Shown here in pieces: positions 25,507 through 34,985 of a DNA stretch of 64,000 bases (positions are counted from its first letter, which is position 1; each line of letters begins with the position of its first letter). Origin of the DNA: Clostridium sp. BJN0013 (lineage in GTDB: Bacteria; Bacillota; Clostridia; Clostridiales; Clostridiaceae); the NCBI RefSeq assembly GCF_040939125.1, contig NZ_CP162495.1, forward strand, positions 3,038,001 to 3,102,000, given 5' to 3'. The position numbers and the translations under genes were made by a program. Under the pieces are notes generated by a model. That model ran no database searches. It had not been told where the DNA came from and worked only from the letters and a program-made list of their open reading frames with translations.

Positions 25507-25696
25507 TAGTGGACAAAGTTTACTATTAGTTAGTTCGGAATTTTCTTTTTATACTTATCTAACAGTCATATGCTATCCTCCAATTTAAGATATAATACAG
25601 GGTAAATTTTAGTATAAAAATTGTAGGAGATACAGAGATTTTGACGAATTGGTTAGATTAGGTATAATAGAATAAAAAGGGAATGGTTATATAGTA

Positions 25697-25861
25697 ATGT
25701 CTAATAGGGAATCATTTGCTTTAATGTGTAATAAAGTATTTGAAATTGCTAATAACTATAAATCTGATTGTATATATGATGAGAAAGTCAAGGAAGAAGT
25801 AGCAAGACAGTTCGGTAAAGAAAAAACTGATTGGCTCTACGATACGTGGAAGAAGATTTGA
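25697..25861 (+). CDS. Hypothetical 54-residue protein next to SASP
   Basis: The protein MSNRESFALMCNKVFEIANN ends DWLYDTWKKI. It is the paralogue of 2583-2762 and, like it, converges on a SASP gene. The conserved part is VKEE(I/V)ARQFG(R/K) and the W(F/L)YDTWKKI end. An AAAGGGAATGG segment lies upstream at a long spacing. Family not recognised. Confidence 0.55.
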   Translation: MSNRESFALMCNKVFEIANNYKSDCIYDEKVKEEVARQFGKEKTDWLYDTWKKI

Positions 25862-25913
25862 GAGCGTGAACTCTATTGTTTTAATTAAAGCCTGCACCCC
25901 TCAAGGTACAGGC
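25858..25913. terminator. Convergent terminators before SASP
   Basis: GAG...CTC with a TTGTTTT tail, then GCCTGCACC/GGTACAGGC (25890-25913), the same arrangement as at 2758-2815. Confidence 0.6.
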
Positions 25914-25927
25914 TTCCCGTTACTTTA

Positions 25928-26122
25928 TTATTTTAAGTCTTCTTCATAGGCTTTAATCATTTTCTTAACCATGTTTCCACCCACTGAACCAGCTTCTCTG
26001 GCAGTTAAATCTCCATTGTAGCCATCTTTTAAATTTACTCCAACCTCTTTGGCTGATTCCACCTTAAACCTGTTCAAGGCTTTTCTGGCTTCTGGGACTA
26101 CTAACTTATTGTTACGTGTCAT
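25928..26122 (-). CDS. Alpha/beta-type small acid-soluble spore protein
   Basis: The 64-residue protein reads MTRNNKLVVPEARKALNRFK, then AKEVGVNLKDGYNGDLTARE and AGSVGGNMVKKMIKAYEEDL. All family hallmarks are present: the EVGV Gpr cleavage site region, YNGDLT and GSVGGNMVKKMI. It binds DNA in the spore as an A-form-like coat. The ATG at 26122 follows GAGAGGTG. The gene lies between HAD and the type III R-M system within the att-bounded region. Confidence 0.9.
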   Translation of the reverse strand: MTRNNKLVVPEARKALNRFKVESAKEVGVNLKDGYNGDLTAREAGSVGGNMVKKMIKAYEEDLK

Positions 26123-26151
26123 AATAAACACCTCTCTAAATAGTAATCTTT

Positions 26152-26265
26152 GATGCTACATTTAAAGTTTGTGCAGTTCTATAAAAAATACTCTAGGCAA
26201 TTAAATGAATTTTTGAAAAATAAATATAAAATGTTTGGAGTTGGGTATAATGCTTAATGTCACAA
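26152..26265. repeat. Duplicated segment upstream of SASP, copy 2
   Basis: Nearly identical to about 3083-3195 (see that entry). It contains the presumed promoter of the SASP gene. Confidence 0.65.
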
Positions 26266-26305
26266 AAATACTTTAATTTTACTAAATTAGTTTTATCATT
26301 GATAA

Positions 26306-26333
26306 AAGCCCTGGGGTTGGCCTAGGGCTTTTA
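26306..26333. terminator. Terminator after the res gene
   Basis: AAAAGCCCT...AGGGCTTTT, nine-base stem with U-rich tails on both strands, 47 bases beyond the restriction gene stop. Confidence 0.6.
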
Positions 26334-26379
26334 TAGGTTAAAATTTGATATATACTGTATAATTCTTTTTAAGTGAATT

Positions 26380-29001
26380 TTATACAGACATTTTTCCTGA
26401 ATATTGCTCTAGTTCTATTGGCTCATCCAAAGACCTTCCATCAAACAGCTTGTCTTCTAGCTCTTTAACAAATAAATCTTTATTTTTGTTAGTAAAAAAT
26501 TTAAAACCATATAAAATAACATTATCGTTTTCATCGATTATTTGTAAATCATCACTAGAAATAGTTTCAAGAAATTTTTCTTTCCATCTATCTTGAGTAA
26601 TGAGCTGCTCTCCCTTTGGTTCAATAAAAGCTTGATAAATAAATTCTTCATCTTCTAGATACAGAAGAAAATCTGGCATGAAACCTCTTACACCATCAAA
26701 TTCTACAATACTTAATTGCCTTTCATTACGAATTAGATAAACAATTTTGTATTTTTTTCGCAAAGAATTAATAAAGCCAGATATTAATTCAATCAAATTA
26801 TGTTCTAATTCATCCGCAATAGCATTATCATAAACATACCAACTCTTACCTATTGTAGGTTTTGAAATAATTCTTTCTGAAATAAATTTAATATTCGTAT
26901 TTTTAACAGGCACTACATAATCCTTAACATATTTAGAAATAGGAACGGGATAAAAATTTCTTGTTCCCCTTTCTTTTTTGTAATTTCTTGAAATCATCCC
27001 TCCTGCATAATTTAAAAATTTCTCAATCAAATTTAATTTATTAAATGCAGTTAAATCTTTTAAACTTTGATAGTCCGGCAAAGAAACATTTAATATAACT
27101 CCTCCCAAATATCTTTCTTCTTGAATAAATTGACTTGTACTTTTTAAAAACGGAACATACTTTTTTAAGTTATTAAAATGGAAAAATGGATTACGTTGCA
27201 TTGCCTTTCTTACATAAACAGAATAATTTTTTAAATGCAATCTTTCTATATGGCGTGCTTGGCCAGACTCAATTATATTCTTATTTCCATACGTTTCTTC
27301 GGCAATAATGCTATTAAACTCTATGTCTTTTTCTTTTTCAATGCCGTAGTCTTTTAAACATTGGTAGTCTTCCAATTTAGTGGATTTTAATTGATTAATA
27401 TAAAAATTGCCTCTTTTATATAGTCTACTATTTAGAAATTCTTTTTTTACCTTAGCCCTATATATTTCATATCCATCATCTGCTATTTGTAAATTAGCTG
27501 CATCCATAGATTTTCTTAAATTATCTAAGTACTTACTTTGATTTACTGTATGATAATGTAACTCTTCCAATATGGATAAACTAGATGTTAGCTTATCAAA
27601 TCTTCTTACATAACTTTTTTTCCCCTTATACATGTAAGGATAATATCTTGCACCTCGTCCTATAAGTTGTGCTTCACTATCCGTTGCATTTCTGGTAGTT
27701 TGAGATTCTTTTTCTATACGAACGATATCATATAAATTTAAAACATCCCAACCTTCATTTAACTTAGCAACAGCAAAAATAGCACGGACAGGATTATCCA
27801 CATCCTCCAGGCTATTCAAAAGAACTGCATTATCAACTGACAACATTGATTTTTCATTGGCATCCAAAGTTGTCTTATCTGTAAAATCATACTGTAAATC
27901 TCTTATTATCTTACTAAGATTTCTTTTAGAATAATAATTAAATATTTGATACCAAATACTTGTTTTATCTGTTACTAAATTTTTCTTTTGCTCTATATAT
28001 TTACTTAAATAATCAACATTTAAATCTTGTATCATTTCTAAAAAGCTATATTTTGATTCCTGAGAAATAGCAATTTTATTAGATTTAAATAATATCACTG
28101 GTTTTATATAAATATTATTATCTAATGCAATGTATTTTCTATACTGACTAAGTAAAACAGCATCTAACATCCTATGGTTATCATCTTCATTATTTCGAAG
28201 CAAAACAACACGCTTAGAATATCCATCACTCATAAATCTCTTTAAATCATATGAATAAACAATTTTATTTTCATATTTATCAGATATATCCTCGTTAGAC
28301 ATATCTATTGTTGCTGTAAATTCAAATAAACGATTTCTGCTATTCAAATCTAATAAATCATTAATTGTTTTTTCCCAGCTTTTAATTTCTTCATCTTTCT
28401 TAGTAAGTTTTTTCTTTGTTAACGTATTAAAGTGGTGTGCTTCATCACCTAATAAAATTAATTTTTGTTCTTTTAATACATCAAGTGTTAAGGCATTTTC
28501 ACGTGGTATTCTTAATTCATCGTGTAATTTTTGTATTGTTGTTAATTTCAAGTAAATAGTATTTTTATATGGGGTTGCCGGGAAAACATCTACTTGTTCT
28601 ATAGAAATACACTGACTATCTATAACAATACCTCTGAGATTAAATAGATATTTATTAGACGATGTATTTATCAAGTTTTCAACTGTTTTTTTGATAATAG
28701 CGTCTGAATTAACAAAAAATATAAAATTCTGATATCCAAACTCCTTATACATATATAGAATAATACTAGCCATAATCATTGTTTTCCCACTGCCTGTTGC
28801 CATGTTGAATAAAAGATGATTATATGTAATATCCGCATCTAAACTTTGTTGAGTATAATTAAAATAACGTATAGATTCTTCTTGATAATATCGTAATTTA
28901 TATCTTAAATTACTTTTTATGTAATCTGGCACCTCATATGTTTCATTATCTAATCTTAATTGATCTCTATCTCTCAGTTTTTCATATAATCTTTTAGACA
29001 T
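26380..29001 (-). CDS. res: Type III restriction enzyme, Res subunit
   Basis: The 873-residue protein is an SF2 ATPase-nuclease. Motif I (MATGSGKT) lies at residues 67-74, DEAH at 186-189, and IGRGARYYPY in the helicase C-terminal half. Near the end, GFMPDFLLYL and FIEPKGE supply Asp and Glu-x-Lys of a PD-(D/E)XK nuclease. With Mod it cuts DNA after ATP-driven sliding between two inversely oriented unmodified sites. It overlaps mod by 28 bases and appears complete. A terminator lies downstream. The cognate site cannot be told from sequence. Confidence 0.9.
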   Translation of the reverse strand: MSKRLYEKLRDRDQLRLDNETYEVPDYIKSNLRYKLRYYQEESIRYFNYTQQSLDADITYNHLLFNMATGSGKTMIMASIILYMYKEFGYQNFIFFVNSDAIIKKTVENLINTSSNKYLFNLRGIVIDSQCISIEQVDVFPATPYKNTIYLKLTTIQKLHDELRIPRENALTLDVLKEQKLILLGDEAHHFNTLTKKKLTKKDEEIKSWEKTINDLLDLNSRNRLFEFTATIDMSNEDISDKYENKIVYSYDLKRFMSDGYSKRVVLLRNNEDDNHRMLDAVLLSQYRKYIALDNNIYIKPVILFKSNKIAISQESKYSFLEMIQDLNVDYLSKYIEQKKNLVTDKTSIWYQIFNYYSKRNLSKIIRDLQYDFTDKTTLDANEKSMLSVDNAVLLNSLEDVDNPVRAIFAVAKLNEGWDVLNLYDIVRIEKESQTTRNATDSEAQLIGRGARYYPYMYKGKKSYVRRFDKLTSSLSILEELHYHTVNQSKYLDNLRKSMDAANLQIADDGYEIYRAKVKKEFLNSRLYKRGNFYINQLKSTKLEDYQCLKDYGIEKEKDIEFNSIIAEETYGNKNIIESGQARHIERLHLKNYSVYVRKAMQRNPFFHFNNLKKYVPFLKSTSQFIQEERYLGGVILNVSLPDYQSLKDLTAFNKLNLIEKFLNYAGGMISRNYKKERGTRNFYPVPISKYVKDYVVPVKNTNIKFISERIISKPTIGKSWYVYDNAIADELEHNLIELISGFINSLRKKYKIVYLIRNERQLSIVEFDGVRGFMPDFLLYLEDEEFIYQAFIEPKGEQLITQDRWKEKFLETISSDDLQIIDENDNVILYGFKFFTNKNKDLFVKELEDKLFDGRSLDEPIELEQYSGKMSV

Positions 29002-30905
29002 TGTAACTTTCCGCCCCTTACTTGATAAAAACTATGATTAAACATCTTGTCCCTATCTGAAATTTGATAATCTTCATCATCTATATCAGAATAATTGATA
29101 TACAATTGATTCTTGTCTAAGACACCAATCAATATTTCTTTTTGTTTATCTAAGGGCAGATCTTTAAAACTCATTTTAATATCGTACCCTTCTATTTCTA
29201 CAGCTTGAGATATTAATTTTTTAATATTTACCTTAAAATCTAAATAAGCATCTCTTTTCATTTCGTTTAGTATATTTATTAATTTTTCAGAGGAATTACA
29301 ATTAAGTATTTTATTAATAAAAAACTGATTTAATTGCATTAATTCTGTATATATAAAATTTCCTCCACCTTTCCAGTTAATTTCTTTAGAAACACCTCCT
29401 TGCTCGCCCTTAATCACTTGCTGGAGACGAGGAACGGATACAGTATTGATATAATCCATTTGTTCAATACCAATAAAACGACGATTCATTTTCATTGCCA
29501 CAGCCTGAGTGGTTGCAGAACCTATAAAGAAGTCTAAAATAAGATCTCCTTCATTAGAACCTAATGTAATAATACGTTGCAGTAACTTTTCAGGTTTAGG
29601 CGTACTAAAAGCTTGATTACCAAATAACAATAGAGACTCTTTTCTAGCATCTTGATTATGACCAACATCTTTGTATGACCAAATAGTACCTGCAGGCATA
29701 CTTTGTTTTACCTCTGATAAAAATCTCTTAATACTAGGCACATTGTTGCCATTATTACCAAACCATATACGATTATCTTTTATTAATTGAGCAAAATGCT
29801 TTTTAGAAGTACGCCATGATCTACCACTTGGTGGATTTACAATACGTCCACTTGGTGTAATAATAGGAAAATCATATTCTTTAGAATATGTTTTTACAGA
29901 GAAGTCACCCGGTTTCCATGGCCCTCTAGGATCATTATCTCGATTAGTATAACGCGCGTTCATTCCATCAGTGCGAGGTAAGCCATTTAATTGTAATGAA
30001 GATATATCTTTTCCAAAAACTAAGATATGGTCATGCATATCAGAAAAAAAACGTGCATCATTTTGTGGAGAATATTTTTTTTGCCAAATTATATTAGCAA
30101 TAAAATTGCCTCTGCCAAATACCTCATCTGCTAAAACTTTCAAATAGTGTACTTCATCATCATCAATATTCATCCAAAGTGAACCATCATCAGCTAAAAG
30201 TTCTTTTGCAATTTCTAAACGATTTTTCATAAATATTAACCACGTCGAATGGTTAAAATGATTATTATATAAAAAACTATCATTTCCTGTATTATATGGC
30301 GGATCAATATAAATTAATTTTATCTTATTTTTATATCTCTCTTTAAGAGAATATAGTGCTAGTAAATTATTTCCTTTAATAATTAAATTATCTTCATCTG
30401 TAATTTCTGTTACCTCATGTATACCCTCACTATCATACATTTTTGCATTTGTAAAAACTTTTGGAGCAAGGAGAGTATCTATTTCATCCTTTGCAATTAT
30501 CTCATTATAATATATTTCATCTTTACCAACATCTTCTTTAGTCATTCCACCCTCTAATATACAATCCTTGTATGGGAAATCAAGTACAACATCTGAATTA
30601 TATTTAAGATATTTTCCCTCACTAGATAATCCTATTTCATTAGAATATTTTGTATAACTATTAGCCCAATATTGTTTATAACGAAACATATCAATAAACT
30701 CTTCTTGTTTAAAAATTGTAATATTATCAACTTGTAAGGTATACAATTCTTTAATCTTTTCATCCTTTAGTAATGCTGAGATTAGAGAAATATCATATTT
30801 ACGTAAATCATTTATAACTAAATATCTTTGTAACTCTTGATTTTTCCAATACTCAGGAAAATCCTTTAGTATTTTTTTTGTTCGTTTTAATAAGTTTGTG
30901 TCCAT
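28974..30905 (-). CDS. mod: Type III DNA methyltransferase, Mod subunit
   Basis: The 643-residue protein is a beta-class adenine methyltransferase: catalytic DPPYNTG at residues 201-207 comes before the AdoMet motif FFIGSATTQAVAMK at about 459-472. The segment between, about residues 210-450, contains the target recognition part. Mod alone methylates; with Res it forms the nuclease. The motif I residues FIGSATT differ from the common FxGSGTT by Ala for Gly, a variant seen in type III Mods. The gene is intact. It is the first gene of a two-gene operon in the prophage accessory end. Confidence 0.9.
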   Translation of the reverse strand: MDTNLLKRTKKILKDFPEYWKNQELQRYLVINDLRKYDISLISALLKDEKIKELYTLQVDNITIFKQEEFIDMFRYKQYWANSYTKYSNEIGLSSEGKYLKYNSDVVLDFPYKDCILEGGMTKEDVGKDEIYYNEIIAKDEIDTLLAPKVFTNAKMYDSEGIHEVTEITDEDNLIIKGNNLLALYSLKERYKNKIKLIYIDPPYNTGNDSFLYNNHFNHSTWLIFMKNRLEIAKELLADDGSLWMNIDDDEVHYLKVLADEVFGRGNFIANIIWQKKYSPQNDARFFSDMHDHILVFGKDISSLQLNGLPRTDGMNARYTNRDNDPRGPWKPGDFSVKTYSKEYDFPIITPSGRIVNPPSGRSWRTSKKHFAQLIKDNRIWFGNNGNNVPSIKRFLSEVKQSMPAGTIWSYKDVGHNQDARKESLLLFGNQAFSTPKPEKLLQRIITLGSNEGDLILDFFIGSATTQAVAMKMNRRFIGIEQMDYINTVSVPRLQQVIKGEQGGVSKEINWKGGGNFIYTELMQLNQFFINKILNCNSSEKLINILNEMKRDAYLDFKVNIKKLISQAVEIEGYDIKMSFKDLPLDKQKEILIGVLDKNQLYINYSDIDDEDYQISDRDKMFNHSFYQVRGGKLQCLKDYMKN

Positions 30906-31011
30906 AATTTATACTCCGGAAATTTTTATATAAAATTTATATCTACATTATTGATAATAATAACAATTCGACAATTGTTTTCTGAATCCTTCAATATTTA
31001 ATAAAAAATAA

Positions 31012-31495
31012 GACCTGTCAAAAAAAATAGTATGATCATTAATCAATCATACTATTTGGAGTGTGAATTTGAAAAAAATTAAATTATATTGGTTGTAAAA
31101 AATTAATTAAGGCAATTAACCTTATAAGTATATGATATATGATTTTATAAGACATGTAAATGGTTTCAGACATAAATATTTACATAAATTAGTCGAATAT
31201 ATAATTAAGTACACAAATATTTAGTATTTAAATTTTTATTAAAATAGCATTTTATTAACCTTGGAAAAGGAGATGAATGTTTTTATGAAAAAAATCAAGT
31301 TAATACTAAAAAAATTAGAAAGACAACGAGGGTTACTTGAACAGGAAATGGATCAAAGCGAAGATTTATCTAGCCCTGAAATAATTAAGAAAAGCCAAAA
31401 GTTAGATTTAATTTTAAATGAATACGCAAGTGCCATTAGGAGTTTAAAAATATAATTATAAGTTAGCAGAGTATAGATTAATTTCTATGCTCTTT
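31012..31495. repeat. Duplicated Spo0E-gene segment, copy 2
   Basis: Matches 4376-4860 almost base for base, starting with AAAATAGTATGATCATTAAT...ATCATACTATTT and including the gene below. Confidence 0.8.
31285..31455 (+). CDS. Spo0E-like aspartyl-phosphate phosphatase
   Basis: The 56-residue protein differs from 4645-4815 at only a few positions (RGLLEQEMDQ, IIKKSQKLDLILNEY). The SQKLD signature is intact. AAAGGAG lies 12 bases before ATG 31285; a TTG in front of the site is not a credible start. Expected role is removal of phosphate from Spo0A~P. It sits between the R-M system and the phage lysis genes. Confidence 0.8.
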   Translation: MKKIKLILKKLERQRGLLEQEMDQSEDLSSPEIIKKSQKLDLILNEYASAIRSLKI

Positions 31496-31532
31496 TTAGT
31501 TCTACACCATACCTTTTATGTAATAATAAAAA

Positions 31533-31562
31533 TAAGCCTACCAAAAAATCTCCAGTAGGCTT
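31533..31562. terminator. Terminator between Spo0E-like gene and secreted protein
   Basis: AAGCCTACC...GGTAGGCTT-type stem (AAGCCTAC/GTAGGCTT) with A- and T-rich flanks, able to serve both convergent genes. Confidence 0.6.
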
Positions 31563-31580
31563 ATTCATATTGTAATGCTA

Positions 31581-31826
31581 CTATCTATGGGCATTTGCTG
31601 GTGAATGTACTACTTTTGGTGCTGGTTTAGCTTGTGGTGCCTTAACTTTATGCTTGTTTACTACCTTTTGTACTGGTCTAGCAGGTGCTTTGTATTTAGA
31701 TTTACAAACTACACCTGGTTTGTTATTGGCAGAACATGCGCTAACCGTCGTAGCAATTCCCGTATTAAGCAACAATGGTGTTGCGAGCATTACAGCTGAG
31801 AGTACCTTATATTTCATTTTTAACAT
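31581..31826 (-). CDS. Small secreted Lys/Pro-rich protein
   Basis: The 81-residue product starts MLKMKYKVLSAVMLATPLLL and has a signal peptide ending about VSA. The mature part (CSANNKPGVVCKSKYKAPA, VNKHKVKAPQAKPAPKVVH) is basic and rich in Ala, Pro and Lys, with two cysteines. AGGAGGTAATAAAA precedes the ATG. It is likely wall-associated or released; no family recognised. Close to the phage lysis genes but separated by 165 bases from the holin gene. Confidence 0.6.
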   Translation of the reverse strand: MLKMKYKVLSAVMLATPLLLNTGIATTVSACSANNKPGVVCKSKYKAPARPVQKVVNKHKVKAPQAKPAPKVVHSPANAHR

Positions 31827-31990
31827 TTTTATTACCTCCTGAATTTTTAAATTATTTATTGCAGCTGCTATATTTAATATTCTAGTTATCCTTTATGACA
31901 ATTTAATGCAACACCCATGTTATTCCAATGTTATCTTAATGTTTTTCTATGTGAAATGTTAAGAGACATTGAATATTTCTTGAACTGTTA

Positions 31991-32614
31991 CTACTCAGTT
32001 TGAGCAATAGAAGTATTTTCCGTTGCTTTATCTTCTGCATTTACAACAGCTGTAGAGATATTCGTATTCTGCACAGCACCTGCAGCACTCTGTATACTAG
32101 CAATAGTCTGCTTTAATTGAGTATTTTCAGCTTGTACAGCTGTAAGATCCTGCTGTATCTTTGCAATCTGTGTATCCTTTTCCGACTCTGTAGGAGCAGC
32201 ATGTCCGAGGTCGTTCACGCCCTCCTGGATAAAATCATCGATTAACTTTTTCTGGTTATCTGTTGGATCCACGTTAATCTCCTTAAGTATTGAATATACA
32301 GTATTTTGGGCATAATTAAATTTTCCCTCATTATCCTTTAATTTACCTGCATGTCCTAACTGTTCAGCTATCTTTGCGGCGGATATAGCTTTATCTTGAA
32401 TTAAATCCACCAGAGTTGCACCAGCTTTAAGGGATGGAATAGTTTTTGCCACTTGTATAAGTGGTTCCGCTGCTTCTAATACATTTCCTGTAGTATCCAA
32501 TACTTTCCCGGCATCAATGCCTTTCTTCTTTAGATATGGCACTAATCCAAATATAACTCCAATTACACCAACTAAAACTCCAGCTACTGCTATGACATCA
32601 TTTATATTTACCAT
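31991..32614 (-). CDS. Holin-like phage membrane protein (LLH type)
   Basis: The 207-residue protein has one N-terminal membrane helix (residues about 7-28, VIAVAGVLVGVIGVIFGLVP), then KKKGIDAGKVLD, a helical part with AAKIAEQLGHAGKLK as in LLH-type phage holins, and a long polar, Gln/Thr-rich tail (about 145-207). It is the last gene of the late operon, just after endolysin, where it would let the endolysin out. The long tail is unusual for a holin. GGAGGAATGAAAA precedes the ATG. Confidence 0.65.
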   Translation of the reverse strand: MVNINDVIAVAGVLVGVIGVIFGLVPYLKKKGIDAGKVLDTTGNVLEAAEPLIQVAKTIPSLKAGATLVDLIQDKAISAAKIAEQLGHAGKLKDNEGKFNYAQNTVYSILKEINVDPTDNQKKLIDDFIQEGVNDLGHAAPTESEKDTQIAKIQQDLTAVQAENTQLKQTIASIQSAAGAVQNTNISTAVVNAEDKATENTSIAQTE

Positions 32615-32665
32615 TTTTCATTCCTCCATAATATTTATAATTTAAAAAGAGAGCCTTTCAGCTCC

Positions 32666-33440
32666 TTAGTTATTCAAAAATATACTCCATGTCTCTGGTT
32701 TTAAAACACCATCAGTTGGCCTTTCCCAATTCTTCTGGAGTTCAGTTATAGCCTGGAAAGTTGGTTCGTCATATAACATTGAAGTATAGGAATTTTCCTT
32801 TAGATAGCCATATTGTTCTAGTTTCTGCTGGACCCATAGAACTACATGAGATTTATGACCCTTTACAATAATATCCTGAATTCCTTTCAATGCTGCCATA
32901 GTAGCCGGACCTGCTATCCCATCCACTTCTAATTTAGCATTATAATCAATATTCAAGTTATATTGAAGTGCTTTAATTTGCTCTATGAGTGTATTTGGTT
33001 TTGCCGGCTGTTTTGTACCAAAGAGGATACTTTGTTATCCTATTGTTTAAATATGCCTTTATATAGCTTGGATTACAATAAATAAGTGCTGGTGCTATAG
33101 TAGCTACTATTTCTAAGAAAGCCAGACATGCTTCTGTCATATCCCCACTACACTGTTGCTCAAAATCCAATACTACAAAATCTGGCTTGGCTCCTGCTGC
33201 AATCTGTTTAAAAAAGTTAGCTTCCTGTATGGCCTTTGCCCTATCTTGAAATCTAGCAAAATGATAAGCCCCGGTTACAAGTCCCAGGGCTTTAGCTTTA
33301 GCAATATTAGAATTATAATATTTATCTACAAAGGTACTTCCTTCTGTGGCCTTGGCTATTAAAAAATTGTGGCCAGCATTTTTAATTGTGTCTATGCTAA
33401 TTGAGCCATTAAGATTGCTTATATCTACTCCTTTAATCAT
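32666..33440 (-). pseudogene. Endolysin: GH25 muramidase plus PG-binding domain, frameshifted
   Basis: The first frame (33440 to about 32990) is a GH25 lysozyme: KGVDISNLNGSI, FLIAKATEGSTF and VVLDFEQQ with the catalytic acidic residues. After NNRITKYPLWY about 40 residues of the domain are missing. The linker (TKQPAKPNTLIEQIKALQYN) and the PG_binding_1-type C-domain (KLEVDGIAGPATMAALKGI, VVLWVQQKLEQYGYL) continue in another frame to the stop at 32666. A deletion of roughly 120 bases that is not a multiple of three explains both the loss and the shift. The catalytic residues remain, but the fold is probably broken. Confidence 0.75.
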
Positions 33441-33452
33441 ACGATTTCCCTC

Positions 33453-33734
33453 CTACTTATTTTTTTCCTCCAGCCCATCAATTCTATGGTGTGCTGATTT
33501 CGTAGATTCTTCTACTTTTACAAGTCTTTCAGCCATATCCTCCGGCCTAACCCTAAGAGCCTTAACATCATCACGTGTTTCTTTTATATCGCCTCCTATA
33601 ACATCTAATTTTGTTTCAACCCTGCTAAAATCCTTGACCGTACCTTTACCGTCTTTGCTAAATAGCCTTACTAAACTGACTGTAGCAATTAGTAGGGATA
33701 ACAGAGTGATTATAGTGCCAATATCTACATTCAT
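33453..33734 (-). CDS. XhlA-like phage membrane-anchored coiled-coil protein
   Basis: The 93-residue protein from ATG 33734 (after AGGAGGCCAGAA) has one membrane helix at residues about 5-22 (GTIITLLSLLIATVSLV) and a coiled-coil tail (VETKLDVIGGDIKETRDDVK, VKVEESTKSAHHRIDGLEEK). This layout matches XhlA-type proteins encoded before endolysins in Bacillus and Clostridium phages, where they help lysis. The first Met of the longer open frame has no ribosome site. Confidence 0.65.
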   Translation of the reverse strand: MNVDIGTIITLLSLLIATVSLVRLFSKDGKGTVKDFSRVETKLDVIGGDIKETRDDVKALRVRPEDMAERLVKVEESTKSAHHRIDGLEEKNK

Positions 33735-33814
33735 TTCTGGCCTCCTGATAAGTATTTTTAAACACCAAAAAAGAGCTCTGGATTTCTCCAAAACTCTTTT
33801 TGGGTTATAATTCT

Positions 33815-33916
33815 TTATTCTAAACCTTCTTCTTTACTAGCGATTCTACAAATTATAAATATTACTACATAAACAAATACTATAGGTATAAGGACTATAG
33901 GCAAAATTATTGACAT
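33815..33916 (-). CDS. 33-residue membrane microprotein
   Basis: GAGGTGAATTGAA precedes ATG 33916. The product MSIILPIVLIPIVFVYVVIF ends IICRIASKEEGLE: one membrane helix with a short charged tail. It lies between the tail-fibre end and the lysis genes, so a small holin or antiholin-like role is possible. Confidence 0.45.
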   Translation of the reverse strand: MSIILPIVLIPIVFVYVVIFIICRIASKEEGLE

Positions 33917-34075
33917 TTCAATTCACCTCATTTATACCTAGATCATTATTTATTTAGAATATAATAATCACTCTATATAGTATTTGTTACAACTTAATAT
34001 TATGGTTTAACTGAAAATTGTTTTAAGGCAAAGTAAAAAGAGCTTTAGATAAATCTAAGACTCTTTTAAATATTA

Positions 34076-34267
34076 TTATGAAATTTTCTTTTGAAACTCA
34101 TTATAGACATTTTTAAAAGTGTCACTACTCTTATCAACAAACGAGCATTCATCAGGTTCGTCCTTCATAATAACTGGACCTGATGAAGAATCAAACACGC
34201 AGTATTTAGATTTCTCATAATTTATTTTTTCACATCCACATTGCCAGCATTCATGGCTTATTTTCAT
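34076..34267 (-). CDS. Hypothetical phage protein with Cys-x2-Cys
   Basis: The 63-residue protein MKISHECWQCGCEKINYEKS has a CWQCGC knuckle and one later Cys pair member (YCVF, DECSF), suggesting metal binding. The end is helical (KNVYNEFQKKIS). GGAGATGATAAT precedes the ATG. Unrecognised family. Confidence 0.5.
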   Translation of the reverse strand: MKISHECWQCGCEKINYEKSKYCVFDSSSGPVIMKDEPDECSFVDKSSDTFKNVYNEFQKKIS

Positions 34268-34360
34268 ATTATCATCTCCAAGTTTTTACGATCTATTATA
34301 GATGAAAACGTCTTAAATGTTAATATATTAAAGGCAAAATAAAAAAGCTATCTCTAGCTC

Positions 34361-34985
34361 CTATTTTGCCCCCATCATTCTAATTTCAAACTGACTGTTC
34401 AAGCTATCTATTAATTTATTTCCATTCTCGTCTGGAGTGAGCAGAGTATTTTTTAAATCATCTACTCCATAATTATTGAACCATTGTTGCTTCTGAATAT
34501 CATCTGTTGGCAAACTTAGTTCTATTAATACATTATCTTTCATACTGAAATATTTGTCACTCTGTTTTATTAAGTATTTATGATATTCAACATATAAATT
34601 ACATGGATAAAAATTGTTCTGTTTATATCCAGAATTAACTGCGTCTATACCAATTCCTTCTAAGCGTACACTGTTACTATCACGATAAGATAATCCTAAC
34701 CTCAGGTTCCCAGAATCAGTAGCATATGTTGATATAAGATACTGATTAAAAGATATATTCTTAGAAGGCGTCCAACTTCTATTAAATCCCCATGGAGATA
34801 TATTTATTTTCATATTTACTATTAGATTCATCTGATAAATTATAAATATCTTCATTTAATAAACTTGTATTTATCCACAAATTACTATTATAATAAAAAT
34901 CACTATTATTTTTGTTAATTCTTAAGGCTAATTGCCAAAGCTTATTCCCATCACTATATAATCCATTTCCAAGATATTTCCCCAT
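34361..34985 (-). pseudogene. Phage fibre/appendage gene, frameshifted
   Basis: The start (34985) reads MGKYLGNGLYSDGNKLWQLA to NSKYENKYISMGI and stop. The second frame, open from before the first ends, continues as NMKINISPWGFNRSWTPSKN and on to WFNNYGVDDLKNTLLTPDEN and the end QFEIRMMGAK. One base changed near 34800 accounts for it. The C-terminus is shared with the remnant at 9535-10036. It follows the larger tail gene on the same strand and is probably part of the host-binding appendage. Confidence 0.55.
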
